Shown: positions 38,376 to 51,000, counted from the stretch's first letter. The stretch: 64,000 nt of DNA from Polydactylus sextarius (GCA_016801845.1 CM028923.1:7140501-7204500); one strand, 5' to 3'. The notes: generated from the letters alone by a model not told the origin. Numbers and translations: made by a program.

Positions 38376-40743
38376 CTGCAGACTTGAGTGATAATCTCTG
38401 ACCTTTAACATTACACATAGCTATTTACTCATTGTTACAACAAAAGAGAGAAAGTTGTGATGAAATAATTCCTCAGAAGCGGTGGCTCAGACACAAATAT
38501 GCGAAAAGGACACTGTCAAAATGCTTAAACATTAAACCGGTTTCAGTTTAAATCAAACGAGTGAATGAGTACTCATCATTCATTTAATCTTTCAGAGAAC
38601 ACATTTAATTATGTTGTTCTACAGACTATCACCACACAACTGTGACGCTATCATATAAAATGATTAGAGGCCCATTGAACACACAGGACCTAATCAACTC
38701 ACATGCTTTTAAACTTAGGTGGCCTGACTCAGCTATCACTGCTGTTTCTCTGCTCTGCACAGGTTCCCGCTTTCCCTTGTTGGTAGTTTAATTGCTGTCA
38801 GGTACCTCGCCTTGAGGGCTCAGCTTTCCACTCCAAAACAAAACACTCCAGCAGCATGTATAGGCTCTAATTTCACCACAGTTGGGTCTCCTGTGTCTAG
38901 GAACTGATTGTGAGCATTGTCGTGTATTTACAGAACACAACGATACCACAAAAACCCAACATCTCCCGCTTCTTTGAGTGCAGAAAGGATATTGTTATCA
39001 TCCCAAATCAAACAATCAGAGCACCAAACAGTGTCATCTCTGTGATTGCTTAATCTGACATGCTTGTCAGAGCCTGAAAATCCAGAGGGGTGAAAGTCAC
39101 ACCCACTCACGTCTGTTGTCACTGAAGGAGTGTTTTGTTTAGTTACAAGTTTTTAATAGACGCAACGCAGTGTACAAACAAGTTCTGAGAAAAACAAAGC
39201 AAGACTGCAAGTTTCACAAAAACAGAACATCATATTTACTTTAAATCTTTCTTTTAAAACTTCTTGGTCCATAAAACTCAAACAATATGATGATATAACA
39301 TCTGAACACGCATCAGTGAGCTGATATGCTTGTGTGTTGTTTGAGTAAACAGGTAGAGCTACTTGTGCTTATCAGGTAACACTGGATTTATATGGTTATC
39401 ATTATGTTTGCTATTTGTAACACAGAGGTGTGATTCATATTAGCCAAACTAAATTTGGTTACCTGGTTCCAAATAACCAAAAGCATAATTTAAAAAATTT
39501 CTTTTTACATATATGTTTATTGATCTTAAACTAGTATAAACTACCCTTTAAAAACAATCAAAACAATGCATGTTTTATTTGCCATCAGTTATTATATAAA
39601 ATACAATGATATCAAGTCAAGTCAGGTGTTTAAATTGTTAAAGCCACAATTTAATTAAAAATCCAAAACCATGCCAGCACTTTTATGTGGTTAATATCAC
39701 ACGAATATCACAGTTGATATGTTTTTAGTTAAATGTGCGATGGAAAGTTCATTTTAAAGTGACTCTACTGAATACTATTTTCTGACTAATGTGTTCAGTT
39801 TCGGTGTATATAGTCTTTAATACGAAACTCAATAAGAGTCTAACAGCCCGTATTTATTATTTACATGGTGAAGGTCCCTTTAAATCCTCATCCACAAAAT
39901 AGCTACGCAGCTGCCCGCTCAAGGCCGGCGGGATGCTGCATCATGAATGGCCACTGTCTGGTCTGGCCATGGATGCTTGCCCTACTGTCGCGGTATTAAA
40001 TGTAGCGTTGTGAGTCGACATTTGACGGATATATTTAATAATAGATTTGTTGCGTTTATACTCTCATCTGCACACGCAACACGAGACGATATTGAAGTCG
40101 CTATTAAAGGAAACGTGCAACAGAGCGCCTCGCCCCCCTCTATGTTCACCACTTCAAGCGAGATAGAGGTTTACCGGAAGTACAGCGAACTCGCCTTCAA
40201 AGTAAGATACTTGTGTTCAATCAGAGCACAGTTTCGAACGGAGTTGGGTTTTATTTTGAAAGTCGCGGCCGTTGACCGTGCGGTTGCTAAGTGAAGCTAC
40301 CTTGACAACGGTCATGTTCCCTCTTTTCTCTACGTGCTCCTCAAACTAGACTAAACTGGATGGCCCGAGGCGCATCAGCAGCGGCAACATCGTTTCACAA
40401 ACCAAAACAGACAAAGAAAAACAACACAAACGTATCTGCACGTATAATAAGCCACAATAAATCAAAAGCCGCGTGTATGATTAAAAAATAATGTCAAGTT
40501 TGATAAATATCACACCCCCTCCAGGCTGTCTGAATGACCGGGAGCAGATTGGGGATGACTAGGCCACAAAGTCATGCACAACCGCTGCATATTGTTAAAA
40601 ATAAATAAATAAAGCTACAGTTAAAACAAAACGTTACACACTCTTACCTCTTCTTCACGTTCATTCTTGAAGCAAAGACACGCCGCTCGTTTCTTGAAGC
40701 CTTCGCCATCGTATGTCCTAGTCTGGTTCGGTTTGAGCTTCAT
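31366..40743 (-). CDS. nudt4: Diphosphoinositol polyphosphate phosphohydrolase 2 (Nudix), complete
   Basis: Nudix hydrolase that removes the beta-phosphate from diphosphoinositol polyphosphates (InsP7, InsP8) and acts on diadenosine polyphosphates and capped RNA; cytosolic. Coding exons: 40648-40743, 34371-34481, 32950-32994, 32503-32590, 31366-31586. The sum is 561 nt, or 186 aa. The start is MKLKPNQTRTYDGEGFKKRA, one Met shorter than the mammalian MMK start. The Nudix box G-x5-E-x7-REVFEE-x-GV spans about residues 50-72, split by the exon 2/3 junction. Further family motifs are QWIVPGGGMEPEEEP, RKHRTYVYVLTVTE, WEDSVNIG, RKREWF and IKVLQSHKPVHAEYL. A glutamine codon opens exon 4, which matches the Gln-containing DIPP2 beta form. 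That glutamine, and the neighbours ube2n and mrpl42, favour nudt4 over nudt3. The C-terminal 50 residues are low-complexity and diverged. Intron 1 is about 6.2 kb. Confidence 0.95.
35106..35399 (-). CDS. Unrecognised 97-aa open frame with two predicted membrane helices
   Basis: This frame lies in nudt4 intron 1 on the same strand. It starts at the ATG at 35397-35399 with A at -3 and G at +4 (good Kozak context) and ends in TAA. Residues 1-24 are polar and acidic (VEPNEPQETVTES). Residues about 25-50 and 57-77 are strongly hydrophobic (FTLFLPLLLAVDIITT; MFTAGALVSVVVAIWLL), with a short loop around ESLHAN. The tail ETADTGTSDPSRSV is polar. A good acceptor (GTTGTGTCAG) ends at 35433, so it could be a terminal exon. 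Caution: the plus strand is also open across this stretch, and I know no family with this sequence. Function unknown. Confidence 0.25.
   Translation of the reverse strand: MEKLNASFQTVEPNEPQETVTESYFTLFLPLLLAVDIITTCVLSWAVLTMIESLHANAIMFTAGALVSVVVAIWLLAETADTGTSDPSRSVYIASVV
38344..38373. repeat. nudt4: (AAT)n microsatellite in nudt4 intron 1
   Basis: Nine to ten tandem AAT units; no effect on coding sequence. Confidence 0.95.
39947..40294 (+). CDS. Unrecognised plus-strand open frame in a CpG-rich patch
   Basis: A 115-codon plus-strand frame lies within nudt4 intron 1, about 0.35 kb from nudt4 exon 1, in a patch with many CpGs. An internal ATG at 40141-40143 opens MFTTSSEIEVYRKYSELAFK, immediately followed by a consensus donor (AAA|GTAAGA at 40201-40202). 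That is the layout of a first coding exon read toward nudt4 exon 1. No downstream exon or homologue was recognised. It may be a remnant or chance frame. Confidence 0.2.
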   Translation: MATVWSGHGCLPYCRGIKCSVVSRHLTDIFNNRFVAFILSSAHATRDDIEVAIKGNVQQSASPPSMFTTSSEIEVYRKYSELAFKVRYLCSIRAQFRTELGFILKVAAVDRAVAK

Positions 40744-41300
40744 TTTGTTTGTTTTTTTTAAATAATAATTATTATTATAATTATTATTTATTTCAGCCTC
40801 CTTCAGTTAGACCCGACAAAAACAAGCGAGGGGGGAGAGAAAGACAGACACAGAGAGAGAGAAGAGAGAAGGAGGAGGAGGAGGAGGGGGTCACCGAGTT
40901 AACAGCAAAGCCGCCGCATCGTTGCTACTCTCTGCATCCGAGCTCCGAGATGGTAAAAGGAGGAACGAAGGAGAAAGAGGAGGTGGAGAAGAACAGCGGG
41001 TTTTTTTCTGGAGAAACGATCCCAAAAGATTCTCGTCGGACTCTACGGGGTTTATGTTTTCCTTTTTAAATCAGTGCGTCCTGGTTTAAGAAAAAAAAAA
41101 AGGTGAGTGCAGAAAAGTCCCGCAGGCGAAGATCTTATGTAGACTACAGCCTACACAGCACAACCCTCCTCTGGATCCATTTGCGCATGGCCGCTGACTC
41201 AGTACATTGAACGAGCAGACTGGAGTCTCTCATACTGATCACTCCTCCGACAGAGGAGGCAGCTGATTGGCTGGAGCGGCTCCAGTGGGCGGGGCTACAG
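40744..41300 (-). promoter_or_regulatory. nudt4: nudt4 5'UTR and CpG-rich promoter
   Basis: Upstream of the nudt4 ATG, beyond an AT-rich patch at 40755-40795, lies a CpG- and GAGG-rich stretch. An inverted CCAAT box (ATTGG) is at 41266-41270 and a GC box (GGGCGGGGC) at 41287-41295, spaced 17 bp apart, as in housekeeping promoters. These place the start of transcription somewhere at or below 41.25 kb. Confidence 0.45.
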
Positions 41301-41560
41301 CTCTGGTCAAAACAGTCATAATAAACAAATGTGTAATTTGTGGCTGATTTCTGCCAAGATTGTGCAGCAGCATGTGCCAAATAGACGTGTGTTTTCTTAA
41401 AGAGTGAGTAGGGATCTTCGAAATAAGATAAATAAGTGTAATAAATGTTTATTGAGTTCAACATCTAGGTTTATTTTTCAGAAATCATTACATTTTCTAA
41501 CTATTTTTGTTCAGTTTTCTTTTCGTTGTTGTTCTTGTCCTAAGTTTATGTGTAATTAGA

Positions 41561-41625
41561 GAAATCAGTCAAAGTCTTTAGATGTGTGTACATTGAATAA
41601 AGCTGATTCTGACTCTGCTTCATAG
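41561..41625. repeat. Retroelement-like 3' tail motif
   Basis: The sequence GAATAAAGCTGATTCTGACT resembles the common fish LINE-tail motif (AATAAAG.TGATTCTGATTCTG). A related short motif, TTCTGATTCTGATTCTG, occurs at 47763-47780. Only the tails are seen. Confidence 0.3.
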
Positions 41626-42394
41626 AGACTATCATTGATGATTCAGGCAAATGTATTTTGCCTTAATGATATTTAATATTTTATTTCTAACACGTGAGCA
41701 GGTTGTTGAGGTGTTATTGATACAAAAACAACTATTTTATTAGTAATACATACACCAGGATAAGCTCAGCAATAACATAAGGAGAGATATTAGAAATTAG
41801 AGATGTAAAATGTATAAAGGTACTTGTGGAAATCTGCAATAACAATACAATTATTGATATGAATACTGATATGGGTTTATTTTGCTCTGTCCTCCATGTT
41901 GCTATAACTGTGAAGTTTCTCCACAGTGGAACAAGGAAACTGAACTTAATTGACTTGGATGGTGGTTGAGAAACTAGAAATAAAAAATAAACTCTTTTTA
42001 TGTGGTGCATAATATATTACTTTTAAAAACAGATGACAGATAGTTCTCCTTGATTCTTTACGCCTCAAGCTCAGTTCAGTATTAATAAAATGGCATTGAA
42101 AGTCAACAAATAAAAACCAAACCCTGTTATTATCTCATGTGTTGTCATATATTCAACCATGACATTTTTATAGTGCTTTTATGGGAGTTTTCTTCTCATA
42201 TTTCAAGCTTCACCTGTAATATAAACACACCTAACATGCATCTATGTCACGGTGTTTGCTGAAGTTATAAAGTTATAAAAGTACATGTCGTTTTTCGTTT
42301 TTCTGCAAGCTCAGAGTCAGGTGGTTTGAAAAAGTCAGCTAGTTTCTCTAGCTTGAGCATGTTACCTCCTCAGTTCTTGTTATTGTGTCTTGAA

Positions 42395-42398
<4 letters not shown>

Positions 42399-42483
<85 letters not shown>

Positions 42484-42491
42484 TGGGTGTA

Positions 42492-42522
<31 letters not shown>

Positions 42523-42549
42523 TGGGTGTATGTGTGTGTGTGTGTGTGG
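42399..42549. repeat. (GT)n microsatellite, about 150 bp with GGGTGT interruptions
   Basis: A near-continuous alternating GT tract with two GTGGGTGTGGGTGTA interruptions near 42478-42491 and 42518-42530. It produces spurious cysteine/valine-rich open frames on one strand and histidine/threonine-rich ones on the other, which are not genes. Confidence 0.98.
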
Positions 42550-43539
42550 GAGGGTGGGCGCATAAGCACGTACTACACGTCAAATAAAGGGTAGTGTATT
42601 TCCATCATATCTGAGGTCATTTTCTAATGAAAAAAAGTATTTACACAATCATTTGAGTACGTGTACCAAGATAATTTATCCCAGATATTTAAGGTATTCA
42701 AAAATGTGTGTGTTTTCACTCGATGTCAAAGGTTCCAGTGTTGTAATACACTTTACTGTTAGGGAAGGGGGTGTCTTTGTGAATAAGCACCACTCCTGAC
42801 TGCTCCTCCTTAATAAACACATTAGAGTAAAATCTGTCTCAAGTCATATCTGATGGCACTCCCATATTTTGATCGAGTTCATGTTAAAGTCACATCATAT
42901 AAGGTCCCTTCCCTGTGTCACAGTTTTACTGCATATTCACTATTTGATTGCTTAAAGGCGTAGGAAAGACTAGATCATCAAATGGCTGTTCAATTTTGAC
43001 ATATAAAGTGTGTGTCATCAAAGGAGGAAGTGTGTGTGTGTCTGAGTGTGTCCAGTTACTTAAATACTCTCCTTCACCCTCAGTTCACCTTTGATCCGTA
43101 GGCTGAGGAGGATCCAAATGTTGTAACTCCACAGATAACGTCAGAGTAAAAACCGACCTCCAGGAGACAAAAGATCAATAAAGGAATAAGACTGATCAAA
43201 GTAGGTCAAAGAATGAGATGATCCACTTGTTTGTGAAGATAATCAAGTATCTTATCTGATTGCTGTGTTTAGTGAACTGGCAAATTGGGACAGGTTAGCT
43301 CCTGTAGTGTCACATTCAAGTCCTTTATTGTTGTAAGATATGCAAGATAAGTGGCAATTTACCATGTAGATTTAATCTTCAGAATCAATCATATTCCTCT
43401 CAGGATGAAATAGTACAACTTTGTTGATCCCTAAACTTTTATTTTAACTCTATTGTCAGGGTACAGTTTTTAATTTGTACAACAATTTAGTTTAAAACTA
43501 TCTTTTGAGTTATAAATACCATTTAAAAAAATCAGCTGT

Positions 43540-43690
43540 CTTTTGTGTTTAGCCTTAATTAGCAAATATTGGCATGCTAACATGCTAAAATAAGATAGTT
43601 AACATGGGAAACAGCAGATTGTCACCAGGATGTTAGTATTTAGCTAAACACAGCCCCAAAGAGCTACTAAAACAGTGGTAGACTAGTTTT
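43540..43690. repeat. GCATGCTAACATGCTAA-type dispersed repeat relic
   Basis: Contains TGGCATGCTAACATGCTAAA followed by ATGTTAGTATTTAGCTAAAC, a motif series I recall from a widespread fish interspersed repeat. Boundaries are uncertain. Confidence 0.35.
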
Positions 43691-44375
43691 GTTTCATAGT
43701 TTTTGGTGAGTGAAATCTTTCATCCATACATTTTTAGATTTTTATCATTTTTGGGGTAAAATAAGCAATTTCTAGCCTAAAAAGTAAATAATAAGCGTGG
43801 GAAAGGTTTATAAGAGTGTGGAGAGGGTTTATAAAGGCTTAAACAGTAAAATAAATATATGGTTACTACTTTGCAGATTTTCACCTCTCGTGGGGGGTTC
43901 TGATGTAACCCCCGTGATAGGTGAGGGATCACTGTAACACCTGGAATGATTTTAAGATTGAAAAACTACCTTATGAATTTAACAGTGACATCCGATGACC
44001 CTCTTTTACCCTCTTTTACCTCCTGGTTGAACACAAATTCCTCAAAGTTGATGAAAAGAAATAACCACATGCACAAGTCGTGATGTCATTTTAATCACGG
44101 CAGTCATTGCCTGGATCTGACGGAAATCCGATAAGCTTGCATTCAGGTCATCATGTTACTAGATGTCATACAGCATCATCATCTTGTTTTAGCAGGGTTG
44201 TATGGGTATTAGTCTCATCTGATTATGATCTTATTATTAGGAAAATAATTAAAGCACATTACAAATGTAAAAATAGTGATTTAGTAATATATATAAATAG
44301 ATAAATACCAAATCACCTTTTTGGTTTGTTATGAAACAGATGTATGACAGCAAATATTTAGATGAACACATATAT

Positions 44376-44379
<4 letters not shown>

Positions 44380-44466
<87 letters not shown>
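44380..44466. repeat. (TA)n microsatellite, 86 bp
   Basis: Uninterrupted TA dinucleotides followed by the direct repeat AGATGGATTAAGAGATGGATTAAGAGA (given as its unit: GATGGATTAAGA, two copies). Confidence 0.98.
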
Positions 44467-44469
<3 letters not shown>

Positions 44470-45575
44470 GATGGATTAAGAGATGGATTAAGAGATAATC
44501 TAAGTCAAAAAGTGATGAAAAATCTGGTTATGTAATTGTCTGAACATTTTTGGAGGATTACTAAAGGATTAGTACAATTTTTAAGGATTGTTTCTTGTAT
44601 TAGGGCTGTCAAGGTTAGGACATCAAGACATTATAAAGTAAAGTAAAGTTAATGTTGTTTGCATCTGACATATAACCAGTAATTCATAATGGACTAAAAT
44701 TAGAAAAGTAACCTGCTGAACCCCAGTCGTGCTCCCAAATATAACAGATGCTCGATCATGGTGTCGTCTTAATGGCATCAGTCACCTCAGAGGGAAATAA
44801 ATCTTTCTGTCATCGAGCTACTTGAAATTGTTTGTCATCATCATCTTGTACAGCGAAGGAGGGCAATTATGAAGTCCCCTTTTAGCCGAGGTGTGAGGGC
44901 AATAGAGGGATCCAGTTTTTCCTGGCTCACACTGGGACAGATGGGGGAGGTGAAGACGCCAGACCTGAAAGTCTGCCTATTGCTATCCTCGCTTTATCGG
45001 GAGAGTCAGAGGACATCTGCTTTCTGACGACACAGTGAGCTCAAACCACGTGTAACACAGCAAAACACCTTGTAAAGATACATAACTATATGTGCCATAC
45101 TTTTTCAGTACAGTAAATATACACAGATATGGTGTACATGTGTGTTCACACTTCCTCACTCTAACACTTACACATGGGGCCTAATCTACCTCTTCATTTG
45201 CCTCTGAGTGGATCACAGTGCAAACTCTGATTACGGGTATAAAATCCTGAGCTGATTAGCTCACCCATAAGTCTCTTCTTTGACCTCAGTGCTGAGCTTT
45301 CAGACATGAGTCTTGTGAGAGAATGGCGACTCTCCAGACAGAGAAATTAAAGCCACTGAACTGAAATGTCTACTGACACCATAGATGTAAATGTCCTGGT
45401 CATGATAATGACAATAAAGCATCATTTATCTCCTTCTTAATATAGTTCACGAGTGATCATGCAGTAGCCACCAGGCTAATTTTAGACTGTGCCATCTGTT
45501 ATCCCGTAAGGTCTCCATCATCATTGCTTTCAGTTTAAAATTAAGCTTCAGCAAACTCATCCTCCCTGTATATAT

Positions 45576-45866
45576 TCACAGAGACAAACACAGATAAGCC
45601 ATTTGTTTGCAGGTAGTCAGTGTGAGGTGAATGTCTTCACGGTCTGGAGCTCGTCCAATGATGAAGTGAACGCCTGACAGCCGGCCAAGGCTGCTAAGAT
45701 GGATGAGAGCTGCTGTCACCGTTGAACATAGATCCAGTGACGTCGCTGAAAATGGATCTACGGTTTGTCCTCTATAAAAGTGTTTCTCCATCAAGGTACC
45801 ATCACCGAACTCACAGACACCCTGACCCACTCTGCTCTGTCCTGAGCCTGACGCTGGCTTGATCAA
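45576..45866 (-). CDS. Unrecognised 96-codon open frame in intergenic DNA
   Basis: This is one of the longest minus-strand frames between nudt4 and ube2n that is not repeat-derived. It contains an internal ATG (MEKHFYRGQTVDPFS...) and ends at a TGA. The composition is ordinary, with no signal peptide, no membrane segment and no domain that I recognise. No flanking exons are evident. Listed for completeness; probably not a gene. Confidence 0.1.
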   Translation of the reverse strand: MIKPASGSGQSRVGQGVCEFGDGTLMEKHFYRGQTVDPFSATSLDLCSTVTAALIHLSSLGRLSGVHFIIGRAPDREDIHLTLTTCKQMAYLCLSL

Positions 45867-47835
45867 AAACTTGATAATTTCTTAATTATCAGTTAAATAT
45901 CTTTGACTTCAAAAGTTTGGGCAATATCAGTTGGAAGTTAGCTAACTGTAAATTGATGTTAAAAGATTATTCACACTGAAACATATAGCTGTTATTTTCT
46001 TAAGATTTATTATACATATTAAATCTTAATTTTACTATAAATGGAAATAATCATCCAGCAGTTATGTAAAAATCTTTACTTTAAAGGTCTTTAATTTTAA
46101 AGTATTGATTACCTTTTTTGGTCACTTTGGAGAAATAGAAAAGAATAAACACAAAATGTAGTTTCTAGTTTCATAGCAAACAACTTTCTCTGCCTTCTGG
46201 TTCTGTGTGGACAGCATAAAGTGTGCTTATCAGAGTTTTGTCAATAAAAACGATGGAAAAAAGTGCTAATAAGAGCGTAAGGGAAATGTTGCAGGCTGCA
46301 GAATGAAAACAATGAGATGCAAGATCCTGAAAAGTTGCATGAAGATGAGGACAATAACAAAGAACCAACAATAATCTGTTGGCTTGTCACCACGAGCAAC
46401 ACCTCTCACATCACACACAGTCATTTGACCCATTGTTACAATAAAAATATTCATTAGAACAGCTTTAATTTACACACACTGAGCTGCTGAACAGTAGCAA
46501 AGCAGCTATAAAGTCAGTGTGTTCATTGCAGTTGTGATTGTACAGAGGTCTGAAAGCCACCAGCACTTTTTCCAAGTCTGTGTCTCATGAGATCACAGTG
46601 GAAAACAACTCACATCAACATCTCTCAACAGTTTATACAACAGAATAAATACAGATCTCAAGGCTGCAGATGCAAGAATGACAATAACTTGGTTGTGAGG
46701 GCCAAAGGACACAATGGGTCCTTGTTGGTGGTAAATATTAAAACCTGTCATTATGATAGATGAACATAAAATAGACTCAACATGGGTAAACATCACTTAC
46801 AGATGAATTATCTGGCATAATAAGCAAGATGGGGGGAGATAGGGTGGGATCGCGATTCATGTTTTTTGTCAGCAGATTGAAATTTAAAAGAAAATATATA
46901 GATATTTAAACATATTATACAGAAATACAGGAAAAATGACTTGTTTTTATGATCTTAAAACATCAGATTGAACTGTAAAGACTTGAATAATGATGATTTA
47001 CTGTGTAATGTAATGAGTTAACACTCACTGTTGAGGCTGTTGAGGCTACCTGTGGGCAAATGTTGCTCTCACAATGATGCCTCTGTCTCCTTGAGGTACA
47101 ACAAAAACACAGACACTCTATAATCATGTGAAGATTAGGCTTTAAAGGCCATAAACACAGGCAGACAGTGACAGTTGGGATTGCTAAAATGTGGGAAAGT
47201 AAGTCTGAAAACCTCCACATTGATGATGACACACAAACACACACACACAGACTGAGAAAGAAAGAAAGAAAGAAAGATGTCATTCACCCAAACAGGTCTT
47301 GATGAAAACTCACAATGACTGTGGTGACGTCTGATGGAGGAAGAAGAGATCAAACTTCATGCTTACTGGCACTTTTCAGGAGTATTTGCTTTGACTCAAG
47401 TTTTGAAGTCAGCTATTTCTTCAGTGAAGAAGACTAAATGTCCTTAAAAAGTCTTCCCAGATAATCAAAATGCTAAACTGCTCATCACACACTTATTTAG
47501 ACTGTAGCACTCTAGAGATACTTAAAAGGTCGACCTTGGGTTTTTTGTTTTTACAGAGGGAACACACATCACGCTGCTGACAAAACTGAAAAAGTTTACT
47601 GTTATAAACAAACTCAGACAAACTGGAACACTGTTATACTTGATTATTCACACATGTTCTGCTGTACATACTGTATAAAACAAACATAGTGTTTATATTT
47701 TATTTATTTTGCACATGAATGCACATACTCCTGCGCTGTTCTTCCTACATATATTTATATTTCTTCTGATTCTGATTCTGAAAGCAGAGAGAATTAACAA
47801 GACATGAAAAAACTTAAACACAGTGGCCAAATATC

Positions 47836-47838
47836 AAA

Positions 47839-47912
<74 letters not shown>
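47836..47912. repeat. Compound (A)n(TA)n repeat
   Basis: About 21 A residues run directly into a TA tract of about 55 bp and a short TACATACATA tail. Compatible with microsatellite growth from a retroelement poly(A) tail. Confidence 0.95.
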
Positions 47913-47916
<4 letters not shown>

Positions 47917-50774
47917 CATAAAAAAGAAAATAGACCAGCATTAGTTCTGTTGGCACAAAGCAGAGTCAGGGAAAAAATAGAACTATGACAAATCACCATG
48001 GGCCAGGAAACAATCAGCCATTATGTTGTTCAATAAAATATGATCTGACAGGGCTTGTTTTGTTTTGCCCTTATACTGAAGTGTGACATTGGATGAACTT
48101 CACAAAAAATCATTCAGTGAACTTGTGAAGTTCAAACGTCTAATACATTTACTATCCTTAGTCAATGTGGATGTTTGTGTTATCAACGGCCTCGTCACAC
48201 GTCATAAATTGCTCAGATGCCCTGCAAATCTCTAATCTTCAACATTCATATCAGGGTTTCCCTGCGCAGGATTATTAAGCAGTCACCTAGTCATTAATGT
48301 AGTAAGTGATTAACAGCCCCAAATAAAGACAGACACATCAAACATATGGTATTTATGTGCTAAAGAAAAAATCTTTGCCTTTTCCCCCCTCGAAATTAAG
48401 GTTTAGACACAATAATCCAAACAAGTCATCACATTTTTAGTTGCGAGATGCTGCTAATGTTCCATTAACACAGTAATCATGCAGTAAATCAAAGTCTGCT
48501 CCACTCTGAACTCTCAACTCGATCAGAGATATGAGGTTTCCCATCTGACAGTTACAGTACATTGCACCATGGCTTTGACGTGACCTAGCACAACTGTTCA
48601 CACTGCAGCAAAAAACCTCGCTGTGCAGACGTTTTCTGTACGTCTCAGCAACTGTCTACAGTCTTTCTCTCATCCCTTCCCTGAGGTGTGGTGCTGTTTT
48701 ATGAATGAACTGTTATGCAAGCGAAAGTGACCTGAATACAGACAGACGGAGGGCGGAGAGGGAGGAGGAGGAGGAGGTGGTGGAGGACGAGGAGGAGGAG
48801 AGGGGGGATTAAAAGTATTGTATGGCTGCAATTCAAGTGACATCATTTTGTTGTGAAAGGAGAAAAAAAGGCCCCAAACGAGTTGTTCTTCTTGTAGCTG
48901 TTTTGCAACTAAATGACAACTGCTGTGCCTCAGGTCACATCAGGTGCTGTTATAAATATGTGTTGTATTCGCTGGCGTAATCATGCTAAAGCTGTGGAGA
49001 TCATCACAATGACCTGATAATAACCAGCGGGGATTCTGTGGTTATCACAGCATCTCCTGCCAGACGGCGTGACACCGGGACAAGGAAACGAGGGTGAAAA
49101 TCTATTACTCAGAGTCTGACAGGACAACATTTGAACTGTGAAGGAAATTCACCGCACAGTTTACACTTCTGACAGTGAAATTAAAGGAAAATGTATTCTG
49201 TTTTAAAGGATAGAGGGCAACAGGTTTTGTGTGATGTTAAACAACGACCTGCATGAAAAAAAAAAGTTTCCACCAACTACTTTCATTGTAATTAGTAGCT
49301 ACCTTTGACCCATCCCACTTACCTTATCTCTGTTAGCTTGTTAGTTTAAATTCTGGGTTGGGTGGCGTTTTAGGTTTACAACACAACATTTGAAGGGATC
49401 AGCACTACTGATCAATGGGGGGAAAAAAGAAGAAAGGATCAATCATTTAAGGGGCTTTAAAAGCAACAAGACTAACAGACATTCTTTTACTCTACACAGA
49501 GGTCAAAGATCACGAATCTTCACCGCAGGTATCTCTGCATTTCTTTGAAACTTTGAATAGTCACGCACTGGAATTTTGTGAAAATTTATGAACGTGTTAT
49601 AAATACTGGTCGTTGCAGTAATCGGTCAATGCCCAGTCTGTGTTATAATCTAATCTCTCCATGGAAACGCGCTCAAGCATGACTCGCTCAAACTGACAAG
49701 ACATATTGAACCCTGAGTGTTAAAAACCTCACTATCAGCTCTCTGTGTGACAGGTTATTGATCAGCATCGTCAGCAGTGGAGGGATGTCCGCCGCCACCG
49801 TGTATGTGTGCGTGTGAGATTCCCTCTGATACCGTGACGTGTCATTTGTCACTGCAATGTAGTGGGTTTATTTTGAATTTCCTTTTCTACACACATATAC
49901 ACCCTTGCTTGTACATTCCCATCTGAAAACCACACACTGATTTTCTTATGCACCAATCAAACACATGCCATCTTTAACAATCATCTAAGTGAACCCAGGT
50001 TGATTTTTGTTCATTTATGTTAGTGTGAAAGACAGGAGGAAGTTATGAGGAATGAAGGAGAAGTGGTTGTATGAGTGTTTTTTTTTATGATCAATTAAAT
50101 GACAATATCTTTTATAAAACACACACTGTCGCCCATCTGTTAAAATGATATGAAACCTGCAAAAAAGTGGGCGTGAGAACAGTAACACTAAGAAGTTAAA
50201 ATACACAGCTGGGCGGGAGCCATTCCTTTACATTCAGGGGCCTCCACAAACATGTAAAAACACACAGACACACACACACACCCTCTCCAGCAGGGGTTGT
50301 TTTATATATATACAGAGTGAGAGAGCATAAAGGGATGGTCCAGGACAGACTGTTCTCGGTATGGATGAAGAACTCACAGGAGCAGGAGAGGAATCCCAGT
50401 CATAACCCCCCCCCTTTAACCCTCCACCCCACCACCACCACACACACACACATATCTACGGCATACTGTAGCTACTTGTTAAAAGATCAGCTGTAATTTG
50501 CATTCACAGCAGCCTGCATTAGTATTCCACTGCAGCCCAGTTGTATAACATCAGCGACAGAGCTCGTTCCGTCCTCTACCCATCAAACTCCTGACTGAAA
50601 ACAGTCGCACAGAGGCGATGAAGTCGTTCCAGACTCACGGTCAAAGAGTCAGAAGTCGTGGTCTGGCTCTTGTTTTTCTCGCATGAGAGATTAATAAGGA
50701 TGGTTGCATAACCTCCAGAGGGTGCAGGTGAAAGAGGGCTCTGACTGAAAGTACCCTGCATCTTTGACTTCATC

Positions 50775-51000
50775 TGCAGTGAAGAGAGAAGAGGAAAGAA
50801 AGAGGAAGTAGGAAAGAGGAAAATAAAGGAGAGAGAAGGGGGGAAACAAGAAGGGATATTAGAGGGGGTGACGTGGAAGAAGGGAAGGGAGACGAGAGAG
50901 AAAAGGACAAAGAGAGAAATGGATTTAAAAAGGAGGTGAAAGAAAGGGGGAGAAGAGATAAAGGAAAAAAAGAGAACAAGAAGAAAACATCCAAACTCGG
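50775..51000 (+). other. Polypurine tract, about 220 bp
   Basis: Almost all bases on the plus strand are A or G from the exit of TCATCTGCAGTGAAG to GAAGAAAACATC, with few pyrimidines. It makes a spurious Ser/Phe/Leu-rich open frame on the minus strand. No gene is supported. Confidence 0.85.

Noticed and set aside
31366..40743. Assignment to nudt3 instead of nudt4
   Set aside because: The glutamine at the exon 4 start, the residues HAEYL near the C-terminus and linkage to ube2n and mrpl42 fit NUDT4 better than NUDT3.
42326..42587. Cys/Val-rich and His/Thr-rich open frames
   Set aside because: Pure translation of the (GT)n microsatellite on both strands.
46171..47353. Series of hydrophobic minus-strand frames suggesting a split membrane protein
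   Set aside because: I tried to join them through candidate acceptors and donors near 47.05, 47.1 and 47.3 kb but obtained no consistent phase or family match; AT-rich DNA readily gives hydrophobic frames.
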